Below are positions 16,367-24,082 of a DNA stretch of 64,000 nucleotides, one piece after another. Each line of letters opens with the position of its first letter. The stretch's first letter is position 1. Below the pieces are notes generated by a model. It did no database searches. It had not been told where the DNA came from and saw nothing but the letters and a program-made list of their open reading frames with translations. The position numbers and the translations under genes are program-made. Source of the stretch: an uncultured Dehalococcoidia bacterium (lineage in GTDB: Bacteria; Chloroflexota; Dehalococcoidia; Lucifugimonadales; UBA3495); contig CATOSP010000002.1 of NCBI GenBank assembly GCA_951812625.1, positions 620,001 to 684,000 on the forward strand. Reading direction: 5' to 3'.

Positions 16367-16849
16367 ATGGCAAAGAAGAAGTCATCCAAAGGAAATGGGC
16401 AGAACCCCGCGTTGGCGTCCAATCGCAAGGCCTTTCACGACTACGAGGTACTGGAGCGGTATGAGGCCGGACTGGTATTGACCGGCACGGAGATCAAGTC
16501 GATCCGCGCCGGTCGTGCCGACCTCCGAGACTCCTACGCGCGGCCTCAGGACGGGGAGCTGTGGTTGGTCAACGCCTACATCGCCCCCTACGGTCCCGCC
16601 AGCATGTTCAACCACGATCCCCGACGTCCTCGCAAGCTCCTCCTGCACCGCGAAGAGATAGACAAACTCTCCTCGGCCGTGAGCGAGAAGGGCCTCACTA
16701 TCGTCGCCCTGCGCCTCCTCATCAAGAACCACGTGGCCAAGGTTGAACTGGCGTTGGCACGGGGGAAACGGCAGTACGACAAGCGGCGGGCGATAATCAG
16801 CCGCGAGTTGGACATGGAGGCCCGACGGGCCGTGGGTGCTACCAGATAG
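16367..16849 (+). CDS. smpB: SsrA-binding protein SmpB
   Basis: A 160-residue tmRNA partner that binds the tRNA-like domain of tmRNA and brings it to stalled ribosomes for trans-translation. Family landmarks are NRKAFHDYEVLERYEAGLVL, GTEIKSIRAGRADLRDSYAR, NAYIAPY, and the basic C-terminal tail GKRQYDKRRAIISRELDMEA. Length is normal. The start codon is 4 bases after the protease stop, so it is co-transcribed with it. The tmRNA gene itself is not recognisable in this window. Confidence 0.97.
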   Translation: MAKKKSSKGNGQNPALASNRKAFHDYEVLERYEAGLVLTGTEIKSIRAGRADLRDSYARPQDGELWLVNAYIAPYGPASMFNHDPRRPRKLLLHREEIDKLSSAVSEKGLTIVALRLLIKNHVAKVELALARGKRQYDKRRAIISRELDMEARRAVGATR

Positions 16850-16868
16850 GCGTATTTCGAGGAACGGT

Positions 16869-17375
16869 TTGATCAGGAGTCTTGGCGACAAAACCCCCAG
16901 AGTAGCCGAAACCGCCTGGGTGAGCGAGTTCGCCTACGTGGTCGGGGACGTGGAAATCGGAGAGTATTGCAGTATCTGGCCTGGGGTCACGATCCGTGGC
17001 GATGGCGAAGGCAAGGTTTCCCTCGGGAATTATGTAAACGTGCAGGAAGGCTCAGTGGTCCACGGGTCGGACATGTACATAGAGGACTACGTGACCGTCG
17101 GCCACTGTGTGGTGGTCCATTGCGACCGGGTTGGTGAGGGTTCCCTGTTGGGCAATAACTGCACTGTCCTGACCGACGTCACGCTGGGCAAACAGTGCCT
17201 GGTGGCGGCCAACTCAGTGGTGCTGTCGGGCAGCAAGGTACCAGACCGCTCCTTTGTAACCGGAGTCCCCGGGAGCGTGAAGCGCGAGATCACCGACCGC
17301 CAGGCCAAATCGATGCGCCAAACCGCCGAGGAATTGGTGGAGCGCGCCAAGGTCTTCCGGGACAGCGGGCTTTAA
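16869..17375 (+). CDS. Gamma-carbonic-anhydrase-like hexapeptide protein
   Basis: A 168-residue left-handed beta-helix protein of the gamma carbonic anhydrase/YrdA family. It starts with TTG 16869, preceded by GAGG (product MIRSLGDKTPRVAETAWVSE...). The hexapeptide turns run from VVGDVEIGEYCSIWPGV to CLVAANSVV. The three zinc-binding histidines fit VVHG and VGHCVVVHC. An ATG at 16836 in the same frame would overlap smpB by 14 bases and adds residues with no family match. Family members are trimeric, and some hydrate CO2 while others have lost activity. Third gene of the ctp-smpB operon. Confidence 0.88.
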   Translation: MIRSLGDKTPRVAETAWVSEFAYVVGDVEIGEYCSIWPGVTIRGDGEGKVSLGNYVNVQEGSVVHGSDMYIEDYVTVGHCVVVHCDRVGEGSLLGNNCTVLTDVTLGKQCLVAANSVVLSGSKVPDRSFVTGVPGSVKREITDRQAKSMRQTAEELVERAKVFRDSGL

Positions 17376-17392
17376 GACCCCGCACTCAACCT

Positions 17393-18331
17393 CTAACCCA
17401 ACCGCTCTGCCGCTGGCAGCACGCGATCTGCCAGGTGCTCCATCACTTGTAGCGATTGGTCGATTCCCTCGACCCGGAAGTCGTAGGTCAACTGGTCAAT
17501 CCCCAACTCCCGGCAGTAGTAGACGTCGTCCAGCACTTCCTGGGTTGTGCCTATCATGGCCCCGCCGGTGCGGACGGACCCTCTCTCCCCGATGCCGATG
17601 TCGGTGAAGTGCAAGCTGCGCTTGAGAGAAATGGTAATGGAGGCCGGGTCACGTCCTGCCCGTTCCGTCTCCTGGTGCAGGTACGGGAGGTTCTGCGCCA
17701 CGAAGTCTGGAGTCTGGCGGGTAGTGTGCCAGCAGTCGCCGTACTTGACCGTGCGGCGAAGCGCCCGGCGGGTGTGTCCACCCACCCAGATAGGGACGTG
17801 CGGTTTCTGGACGGGCTTGGGGTAGAAGCTGATGCCGTCGAACTGGTAGTACTTGCCATGAAACTCAGGTTCCGGCTCGGTCCAGAGAATCTTGAACATC
17901 TCCAGGAACTCATCGCTCATGGGGCCGCGGTCAGCATAGGGAACGCCCAAGGTGTCGAACTCCTTCTCCAGCCAGCCTACACCCACACCGCATATCATCC
18001 TGCCATTGGTCAGCACGTCCAGCGACGCGAACATCTTGGCCTGCACTACCGGGTTGCGGTAGGGCAGGATGACCACCGTGCTGCCCAACTTGATGACGTC
18101 CGTGCAGGCGGCCACATATCCCAGCAGGGTCATGGTCTCCAGGAACGGGTCTTCTGCCGGGCGGGCGAAGGAACCGTCGGCAGTGTAGGGGTACTGGTTC
18201 GTTCCCGCGGTGGGGAGCACGATATGGTCTCCGGCCAGCACCGACTCGAAACCCAGGGCTTCAGCCCTCTGCACAAACTGCCTCAGGCTCTCGCCATCGA
18301 GCAGTTGAGGAATGCTCAGTCCGATCTTCAT
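17393..18331 (-). CDS. LLM-class F420-dependent oxidoreductase
   Basis: A 312-residue luciferase-like monooxygenase-fold enzyme. It starts MKIGLSIPQLLDGESLRQFV at ATG 18331, and the frame upstream has no family similarity. Landmarks are the N-terminal strand KIGLSIP, AEALGFESVLAGDHI, the LGSTVVILPYRNPVVQAK segment, MICGVGVGWLEKEFDTLGV, and the substrate-side FYPKPVQKPHVPIWVGG. These point to the F420-binding branch rather than the FMN two-component branch. Such enzymes are greatly expanded in SAR202-type Chloroflexota and Actinobacteria, where they act on diverse organic substrates. The substrate here is unknown. It runs convergently to the ctp-smpB operon. Confidence 0.88.
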   Translation of the reverse strand: MKIGLSIPQLLDGESLRQFVQRAEALGFESVLAGDHIVLPTAGTNQYPYTADGSFARPAEDPFLETMTLLGYVAACTDVIKLGSTVVILPYRNPVVQAKMFASLDVLTNGRMICGVGVGWLEKEFDTLGVPYADRGPMSDEFLEMFKILWTEPEPEFHGKYYQFDGISFYPKPVQKPHVPIWVGGHTRRALRRTVKYGDCWHTTRQTPDFVAQNLPYLHQETERAGRDPASITISLKRSLHFTDIGIGERGSVRTGGAMIGTTQEVLDDVYYCRELGIDQLTYDFRVEGIDQSLQVMEHLADRVLPAAERLG

Positions 18332-18550
18332 CTCGCGTAACCTGCCTGATCTCTCCCGCTCAATCACTCGTGTGTGGCTCGTTATGTCATCTTGCCAGCA
18401 TGGAATCCCAGGCAAAGGAACGCGCCACGGTATCGGTTACCTGCATTGCGGGAAGGTATATCTGCCTTGCCAAGCGCAGGCCAGTATATCCCCGACCACT
18501 GGACCGGTCAAAACGGCCCACGGGCTGCATGAGAAGAGCATCGGGGTTCT

Positions 18551-19537
18551 TCAAGACCAGATGCATGCGAGTCCCTGATCCTTTATCTCGGCCAGTCTCT
18601 TATCCCCAATTCCCTTGATCCGTACCAGGTCGTCCAACGACGAGAATGGCCGGAGGTCCAGTATCTGAGCTGCCCGGCTCGGGCCGATGTGCTTGATCTT
18701 GTCCAACTCCTCCACCGGCGCTGAATTTACATCGACCTGATCCTCGACGCAACCATATCCACCAACAGGGGCCACTGTCACCACAGGTGTTAGTGTGGCG
18801 GTTGGCGCTGGAGTGGGGAAGGGAGTCGGCGTAAATGTGGGAAGCGGCGTAGGAGTTGGCCAGGGTGTTGGACTTGGGCTGGGAGTCGCCGTTGGGGTTG
18901 GCGTTGCCGTGGGAGCAGGGAGTGTCGTCACGGTGTGAGTAGGGATCGGACTCGGGGTAAGAGTAGGCACCAGTGTTGGGGTTGGGACGGGGATTTCGGT
19001 TGGCGGAAGTGATGGTGTGGGAACCAGAGTGGGTATCTGCGTTGGAGTGGCGGTCAGAGACGGAGTCGGTGGTGTGCTGGGAGCGAGGGTAGGGGTGTAG
19101 GCAGGCGTCATCGTGGCCAAGGGTGTGGCAGACGGTGTAGGCAGAGCCAGGGCCGTTGGCGGGTGAGGCGTTGGCATGGGGATTGTCGAGGTTGGCGCTC
19201 GCTGTGACGGGGTCCGAGTCGGGACAGCGAAAAGCTGCTTCGGGGCTGGTAGCGTAGGCGGAACCGTTGGAGTACGCTCCAGAAGAGACGCGATAGGGTC
19301 TGAAGGGGTCGCCGAGTTCAGCCCATCGTCCGTGCTCTCCAAGCCCGGTGTCGCCGTGGTCTGAAGTGGGCTGGGGGACGACCCACCGCAAGAGGTCGAG
19401 GCTATCGACACCAGCAGGACGAACAGGACTACCGGACACACTCTCCAACTAAGAATCGCCGATATTCCCCCAAGTTGTTGACTCACGCGGAACCTTGACT
19501 GCGAGACCCGGAATATACCTTTGACCCATACCGACAC
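18551..19537 (-). CDS. Pro/Thr-rich lipoprotein with ComEA-like HhH domain
   Basis: A 328-residue surface protein. A hydrophobic segment ([12 protein letters not shown]) precedes the lipobox cysteine in STSCGG near residue 50. Residues 60-255 form a long low-complexity stalk of TPTP/PTPS-type repeats. The last 65 residues hold a tandem helix-hairpin-helix domain of ComEA type: [20 protein letters not shown], then RAAQIL, then [15 protein letters not shown]. ComEA-type HhH domains bind double-stranded DNA and, when displayed outside the cell, take part in DNA uptake. A stalked DNA-binding lipoprotein would suit capture of DNA at the surface, but no comEC or pilus gene is in the window. The first 20-30 residues may precede the true start. 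Confidence 0.8.
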   Translation of the reverse strand: MSVWVKGIFRVSQSRFRVSQQLGGISAILSWRVCPVVLFVLLVSIASTSCGGSSPSPLQTTATPGLESTDDGLNSATPSDPIASLLERTPTVPPTLPAPKQLFAVPTRTPSQRAPTSTIPMPTPHPPTALALPTPSATPLATMTPAYTPTLAPSTPPTPSLTATPTQIPTLVPTPSLPPTEIPVPTPTLVPTLTPSPIPTHTVTTLPAPTATPTPTATPSPSPTPWPTPTPLPTFTPTPFPTPAPTATLTPVVTVAPVGGYGCVEDQVDVNSAPVEELDKIKHIGPSRAAQILDLRPFSSLDDLVRIKGIGDKRLAEIKDQGLACIWS

Positions 19538-19566
19538 GCAACAATCGTCAAGCTTGCTGCTTTTCT

Positions 19567-19605
19567 CCTGTCAAGATGTGACAGGGTTGATTTCCGTGAT
19601 ATAAT
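19567..19605 (+). promoter_or_regulatory. Promoter with overlapping operator-like inverted repeat
   Basis: GTGACA (19578-19583), 16 bases and TATAAT (19600-19605) with an upstream TG form a strong extended promoter. The inverted repeat CCTGTCA (19567-19573) and TGACAGG (19579-19585), with a 5-base gap, covers the -35 box, as a repressor or activator site would. It lies 92 bases upstream of the duplicated HYHY protein. Confidence 0.6.
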
Positions 19606-19653
19606 TTGCCCGGCGGTTGGCAGGGCAGGGTTTCTAAGCGAATGGCCGGGCAA
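19606..19653 (+). other. 5'-leader hairpin upstream of the duplicated protein
   Basis: TTGCCCGGC (19606-19614) and GCCGGGCAA (19645-19653) are exact complements separated by 30 bases. They lie at the very start of the predicted transcript, so the messenger probably begins with a stable stem that could protect it or respond to a factor. Confidence 0.4.
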
Positions 19654-19696
19654 ACTGGCCCTTGCGCTACCTCAATATACATATAGGAGGAGAACC

Positions 19697-20566
19697 GTGG
19701 ACAAGGGAGACACTGTCATAGACGGCGGCTTGGTCGACATCGCCATGAGCTACCGCAAGGAACTCATGCCGGACCAGGGCCTTTGTATTCAGGTCTATTC
19801 GGAAATCGACGGTCACGACACCGAGATACTTCGTTTCGACTGTTTTGACCAGGACCCCCATTACCACTACGGGCCGGAGAACCACAACATCCGCCTGCAC
19901 CTCGACAAGACCACTGCCGGAAACCCGGTAGGCTGGACCATGGACAACATCCGCAACAAGCTACCGGAGATGGTTCGCAGGTCTGGTTATGACGCCCTCG
20001 CCGATGGTCTGGAAGCCAACCCCGTATCCCAGGCTACATTGGACGATGCCGAGGCCAAGGCCCGGGACCTTTCCCGCAACGAGCGGCGGACGGTCCACCA
20101 CCTCATGCCCGAAATGCTCGATGGCGACTGTATTGAGGTCGGCAACCTCCGGTTCGGTCTGGAGTACCGCCACTTGGCCAACGACGAAGGCATGGCCATC
20201 CACGTCCTGTCCGACGTCGCCGGTCAGGAAGTGGAGCTTCTGGCGTTCGACTGCTTCGAGAAGGGGCCGCACTACCACTATGGTCCGCGCAACCAGGACG
20301 TCCGCATTTACTGGGACGTCACGACCTCCGGCGAGACCCTGCGCTGGACCTTGGACCAGTTCAAGGCCGGCAACATCCGCAACATGATTGAGCGTGCCGG
20401 CTATCCCTCCATCGCCGCCTCGGTGGACGAAGCCCTGCTCCAGCAGACGCTTCCCGAGATCGAAGCCCGCTCCTTGGAGTTGGTTGCCCTCAACAAGGGC
20501 AGTGACCCCAAGGCCGAACTGATGAAGGAGATCGAGTCCCTCCGCGAAAAGGTGGCTGCTCTCTAG
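19697..20566 (+). CDS. Internally duplicated protein with FDCF-PHYHYGP motifs
   Basis: A 289-residue cytoplasmic protein made of two homologous halves. Each half has FDCF-x3-PHYHYGP-x-N (residues 47-62 and 184-199), then an R-[IL]-x-x-D-x-TT-x-G stretch (about 66-75 and 203-212), WT (80 and 217), and RSGY/RAGY-x-x-[IL]A (about 95-102 and 233-240). The repeat distance is 137 residues. The conserved HxH pairs and the cysteine could bind metal. The C-terminus is a short coiled coil (AELMKEIESLREKVAAL). The start is GTG 19697 with AGGAGG six bases upstream. It is a single-gene unit with a strong promoter, operator-like repeat and textbook terminator, so it is probably well expressed. I do not recognise the family. 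Confidence 0.85.
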   Translation: MDKGDTVIDGGLVDIAMSYRKELMPDQGLCIQVYSEIDGHDTEILRFDCFDQDPHYHYGPENHNIRLHLDKTTAGNPVGWTMDNIRNKLPEMVRRSGYDALADGLEANPVSQATLDDAEAKARDLSRNERRTVHHLMPEMLDGDCIEVGNLRFGLEYRHLANDEGMAIHVLSDVAGQEVELLAFDCFEKGPHYHYGPRNQDVRIYWDVTTSGETLRWTLDQFKAGNIRNMIERAGYPSIAASVDEALLQQTLPEIEARSLELVALNKGSDPKAELMKEIESLREKVAAL

Positions 20567-20635
20567 CAACCCCGGCTAAAGGTCTCTGGGACAAATCCGG
20601 CAACGGAACGTCTCGGCAGCCCCAACCAGGAACCC

Positions 20636-20668
20636 AACGGCCCCGGACACCGGGGCCGTTTTCTTTTT
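20636..20668 (+). terminator. Intrinsic terminator
   Basis: AACGGCCCCGG (20636-20646), loop ACA, then CCGGGGCCGTT (20650-20660), followed by TTCTTTTT. It lies 70 bases after the stop of the duplicated protein. Confidence 0.92.
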
Positions 20669-20853
20669 GCCATCCTGTGTCCCTCTGCACGACCGACAAC
20701 TAAACGATGAGCGGGCCGCACCCCCTGATAACAAGAGTGCACAAAATCTTCTGCCCAGCGCCAATGCATTCTCCGATCACGGTAGCCTGCTTCCCTGATC
20801 TATCCTCACATCCGTAGCCCTTCTCCCCATCGTTCCCGGCCCGGGTCGCGCTA

Positions 20854-20881
20854 TTGACATTCTGATAGGTGATAGTCTAAA
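20854..20881 (+). promoter_or_regulatory. Candidate promoter of the peptide ABC importer
   Basis: A consensus TTGACA (20854-20859), 16 bases, then TCTAAA (20876-20881). It lies about 170 bases before the binding-protein start, leaving a long AT-rich leader. Other -10-like sequences occur nearer the gene. Confidence 0.45.
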
Positions 20882-20923
20882 TTAGGCCACCGTCTTTTCG
20901 GTTTGGACATATTATATGGGTTT

Positions 20924-20939
20924 AGTGACATATTTCACA
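20924..20939. promoter_or_regulatory. CRP/FNR-family-like operator
   Basis: AGTGA-CATATT-TCACA matches the TGTGA-N6-TCACA consensus at nine of ten half-site positions. It is about 110 bases upstream of the peptide-binding protein, and 43 bases after the candidate -10 box. Confidence 0.4.
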
Positions 20940-21049
20940 GATATACATCACGTATCTTAACGCATATTAGGGTTATATTATTGGGATATAGTTATGGGAA
21001 TCGATGAAACTAACGTAGGTTTCCGTATCAGAACACTGGAGGGCTAGAC

Positions 21050-22957
21050 ATGGCATATGCGTGGATTCCTTGGAAACGGGTGATCAGACTAATCCCTATA
21101 TTGGCCGCCGTTGCACTCATAGTTGGGTGCGGAGGCTCAACTGCACCGGAGCCGGTTCAGGATACGTCGGCGGCAGCGGCGCCTGTGCAAGCGCCCACAG
21201 TAGAGCAAAAGGTGGAAGCCACTGCCACACCCTTGGCGGCAATACCACAGGCCCGCCCAACTCTACCACCCACGGCTCCACCCGCGGCCGCGCCAGGAGA
21301 GACGGCGACACCTGCCCCGACGGCAGAGCCGACGGCTGCGCCGACTCCAGAACCAACAGAGGACATCAAGTACGGCGGTTATATCCCGTTTAGCGATAGC
21401 GCCGTGCCAACGAGACGGCATCTCCACGAATGGGGCTATACGCACATGAAGAACGCCGGCCCCATGTTCAATGGTCTGATCCAGTTCAACCCGCAGACCG
21501 CCGAGGTCGGCGATCTGGAAGGCGACTTGGCGGAGAGTTGGGAACTTCTCCCCGACGGCCTCACCTATGTGTTCCGCCTGAAAGATGCCGCATGGCATGA
21601 CGGCAAACCTCTCACGGCTGAAGACGTTGTCTTTAGCATGGACAGCCTGGTCTGCCCCACCTGTTTCGACATAATGAAAGAACAGACCAGGTCATCCACT
21701 ATCATGATCAAGACCTCCTACAGCCCGGGGAACTCCAGGGCCGTGGATGAGAAGACGGTTGAGGTCACCCTGAACTTCCCTGCCCCTGGTTTCCTTCCCA
21801 AGATGGCGATTTCGACGCTGGTGGTCCAGCCCAGGCACACGGTCCTGGACGAGGGCAAGCTACAAAGCGTCTACAGCTCCGAGGACCTGAACGGTTCCGG
21901 CCCCTTCATCCACCTGGGTTACACCAAGGACGTGAAGAACGAGTACGAGAAGTGGGACGGCTACTGGAAAGAGGGGTATCCACGCATCGACAGCATGACC
22001 CACTTCATCATCAAAGACCCCACCTCCACCATAGCGGCATACAAGTCAGGTCAGGTGCTGCGCCCGATAGCCATCACAGGCCTGACCCCGCTACAAACTC
22101 TGGAGTTGCAAAAGGACCTGGAACAGACCCACACCACCTACTGGGCAGGCCCTACAGGTCTCCGTGGACTGGTGCTGAACACAACCAAGGCGCCTTTCAA
22201 TGACAAGCGCGTCCGCCACGCCATAAGCCTTGCCATACACCGCCAACCTATCATCCAGACGATGAGCGGCGGCATGGAATTGCTGGGCACGCCTTTGCCT
22301 CCCGGTCTGTGGTTCAGTTACAGCGAGGAGGAGGCTGCCCAGTTCCCCGGCTTCCGCGAGCTCAATGGGGAGAAGCACCCTGAGGACATCGCAGAGGCCC
22401 AGAGATTGATGACTGAGGCAGGGTATCCCGACGGGTTCGACGTTGAATTGGCGACCAGAAGCAGCGCCGGTGGGTCTTACTCTGACCTTATCGCGCTGGT
22501 AGCTGAACAATTAAAGAAGCACCTGAACATCAACGCAACCCTCAAGCTGTACGATAGCGCGGCTGGGTATGCCCAGTATGACGTGGGGAATTTCCAGTTC
22601 TTTGCACAGGGCTCTTCATTCAACCTGGCAGACCCTGACGGTGTTATGCGCCGGTACCATGAAAAGACCACATTCGCCAGATGGGCCGGCGGCGGAGCGG
22701 TCGGGCAAGGGTGGGTGCCCGAGGGCGTCCAAGAGTTGCACCTGGAGCAGACGAAGGAGTTGGACCCGGACAAACGCAAGGAGCTAATCCTCAAGATTAG
22801 CGACATCTTCGTCAACGAGGACAACGCCCATGTAGGTCTGTATTGGACCGTGCGCGCCATGCCCATCGAGAACCGTATCCAAGGATTCAACATGGAACCC
22901 ACCATCTACGGCGACCTGAAACACGAGCACATCTGGTGCGACCCAGCCTGTAACTGA
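21050..22957 (+). CDS. Peptide ABC transporter substrate-binding lipoprotein
   Basis: A 635-residue family 5 (DppA/OppA-type) solute-binding protein. The N-terminal signal IPILAAVALIVGC ends in a lipobox cysteine at residue 27. Residues 30-115 are a Pro/Ala/Thr-rich tether (APTVEQ...TAEPTAAPTPEPTED). The binding domain has NGLIQFNPQTAEVGDLEGDL, the family core LLPDGLTYVFRLKDAAWHDG-KPLTAEDVVFS, RGLVLNTTKAPFNDKRVRHA, and a C-terminal lobe ending in GDLKHEHIWCDPACN. It captures oligopeptides or similar solutes outside the cell and hands them to the two permeases downstream. A terminator-like hairpin follows the gene, as expected if the binding protein is made in excess. Confidence 0.93.
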   Translation: MAYAWIPWKRVIRLIPILAAVALIVGCGGSTAPEPVQDTSAAAAPVQAPTVEQKVEATATPLAAIPQARPTLPPTAPPAAAPGETATPAPTAEPTAAPTPEPTEDIKYGGYIPFSDSAVPTRRHLHEWGYTHMKNAGPMFNGLIQFNPQTAEVGDLEGDLAESWELLPDGLTYVFRLKDAAWHDGKPLTAEDVVFSMDSLVCPTCFDIMKEQTRSSTIMIKTSYSPGNSRAVDEKTVEVTLNFPAPGFLPKMAISTLVVQPRHTVLDEGKLQSVYSSEDLNGSGPFIHLGYTKDVKNEYEKWDGYWKEGYPRIDSMTHFIIKDPTSTIAAYKSGQVLRPIAITGLTPLQTLELQKDLEQTHTTYWAGPTGLRGLVLNTTKAPFNDKRVRHAISLAIHRQPIIQTMSGGMELLGTPLPPGLWFSYSEEEAAQFPGFRELNGEKHPEDIAEAQRLMTEAGYPDGFDVELATRSSAGGSYSDLIALVAEQLKKHLNINATLKLYDSAAGYAQYDVGNFQFFAQGSSFNLADPDGVMRRYHEKTTFARWAGGGAVGQGWVPEGVQELHLEQTKELDPDKRKELILKISDIFVNEDNAHVGLYWTVRAMPIENRIQGFNMEPTIYGDLKHEHIWCDPACN

Positions 22958-22982
22958 GGATCCCGCAGACCAGAGGAACATC

Positions 22983-23015
22983 GGGCCAGGCCTGTGGATG
23001 GGGCCTGGCCCTTTT
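22983..23015 (+). terminator. Intercistronic attenuating hairpin
   Basis: GGGCCAGGCC (22983-22992) and GGCCTGGCCC (23002-23011), a perfect 10-bp stem with a 9-base loop, followed by TTTT. It sits between the binding-protein gene and the permease genes, and probably reduces permease expression relative to the binding protein. Confidence 0.7.
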
Positions 23016-23064
23016 GAAAGGCCATAATCTCTGGGCTGACACCCATCCGAGGACGAGCGGGAAT

Positions 23065-24030
23065 ATGCGTGTTTACCTGACCAAGAGAGTGCTTTTGTTC
23101 TTTCCCACGTTGTTGCTGGTCACGTTAGCGGTGTTTGCGATTCTCCGTGTAGTTCCTGGAGACCCGGCAGTCCTCCTTCTTGCCGGAACGGAGGCCGACG
23201 TCGAGGAGCAATATACCCAGGAACAGCTTGAAGCAATGCGGAAGAAGTTGGGGACGGATAGGCCCATCTACATTCAGTATGCAGACTGGGTGTGGAAGAT
23301 GCTCCGTTTGGACTTCGGAGAGTCCTACTTCTTCAAGACACCAGTGTACGACGACATCGCGGAACGAGTGCCCGTTACCATCGAGTTGGGCCTGCTGTCC
23401 GTAATTCTCGCCAGCGTGGTTGCGGTCCCGCTCGGCGTATATTCCGCCATCAAGCAGGACACCGTAGGAGACTACATCACCAGGGTTATTACCATCACAG
23501 GAATCGCGCTACCCAACTTCTGGGTAGCGATCATGATCATCTTTTTTCTGGTGCTCGCCTTTGGTTATTTCCCTCCACTAGGCTACGCCTCCGTGTGGGA
23601 TGATCCGTGGAATAACCTCCAGCAGATGATATTTCCGGCCATCGCCCTTGGGACATCCAACATGGCTTTCATAGCCAGAATCACCCGGTCCGCCATGCTC
23701 GAAGTACTCCACGACGACTACATCAGGACTGCCAGGGCCAAGGGATTGTCCGAGCGTGTGGTCATTTTCCGGCACGCCCTTAAGAACGCCCTCCTGCCCG
23801 TGGTAACGGTATTCGGCTATGAGTTTGGCCGGCTGATCTCGGGAACGGTCATCATAGAAGTAATTTTTCTCGTGCCGGGCATGGGCCGGCTGCTGGTTAC
23901 CAGCATATTCAACCGGGACTTCCCCATGATTCAGGCGGTGGTGCTGCTTATTGCGGTGATCGTGCTAATACTAAACGTCCTAATGGACTTGCTATACGCC
24001 TGGCTCAACCCGAGAATCCGCTACTCCTAG
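23065..24030 (+). CDS. Peptide ABC transporter permease, DppB type
   Basis: A 321-residue inner-membrane permease starting MRVYLTKRVLLFFPTLLLVT at ATG 23065; an upstream in-frame TTG lies within the terminator tail. Six membrane segments are expected: residues 9-30, about 100-125, 135-155, 175-200, 235-260 and 285-310. The EAA coupling loop reads YIRTARAKGLSERVVIFRHA-LKNALLPV and the GDPA stretch near residue 35 is typical of DppB. It pairs with the DppC-type permease that follows 52 bases later. It will need an ATPase encoded elsewhere. Confidence 0.92.
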   Translation: MRVYLTKRVLLFFPTLLLVTLAVFAILRVVPGDPAVLLLAGTEADVEEQYTQEQLEAMRKKLGTDRPIYIQYADWVWKMLRLDFGESYFFKTPVYDDIAERVPVTIELGLLSVILASVVAVPLGVYSAIKQDTVGDYITRVITITGIALPNFWVAIMIIFFLVLAFGYFPPLGYASVWDDPWNNLQQMIFPAIALGTSNMAFIARITRSAMLEVLHDDYIRTARAKGLSERVVIFRHALKNALLPVVTVFGYEFGRLISGTVIIEVIFLVPGMGRLLVTSIFNRDFPMIQAVVLLIAVIVLILNVLMDLLYAWLNPRIRYS

Positions 24031-24082
24031 ACCTGGATCACGGATCAGGACCGACCCAGCGAGAACATGTGTACGGAGCGAC

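Larger units (their letters stand above)
20669..21049. other. AT-rich regulatory region before the ABC importer
   Basis: About 380 bases with no gene. The second half (from about 20850) is strikingly AT-rich compared with its surroundings and holds a promoter (20854-20881) and a CRP/FNR-type site (20924-20939). Confidence 0.55.

Noticed and set aside
17456..18340. Plus-strand frame of 294 codons
   Set aside because: Antisense shadow of the LLM oxidoreductase; no ribosome site and no motif.
18780..19360. Repetitive DNA resembling a minisatellite or CRISPR-like array
   Set aside because: The periodicity comes from Thr/Pro codons of the lipoprotein stalk. There are no constant repeats separated by unique spacers.
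18600..19448. Alternative minus-strand frame of 282 codons through the lipoprotein gene
   Set aside because: It is a frame-shifted reading of the stalk repeats. The chosen frame has the signal peptide, lipobox and HhH domain.
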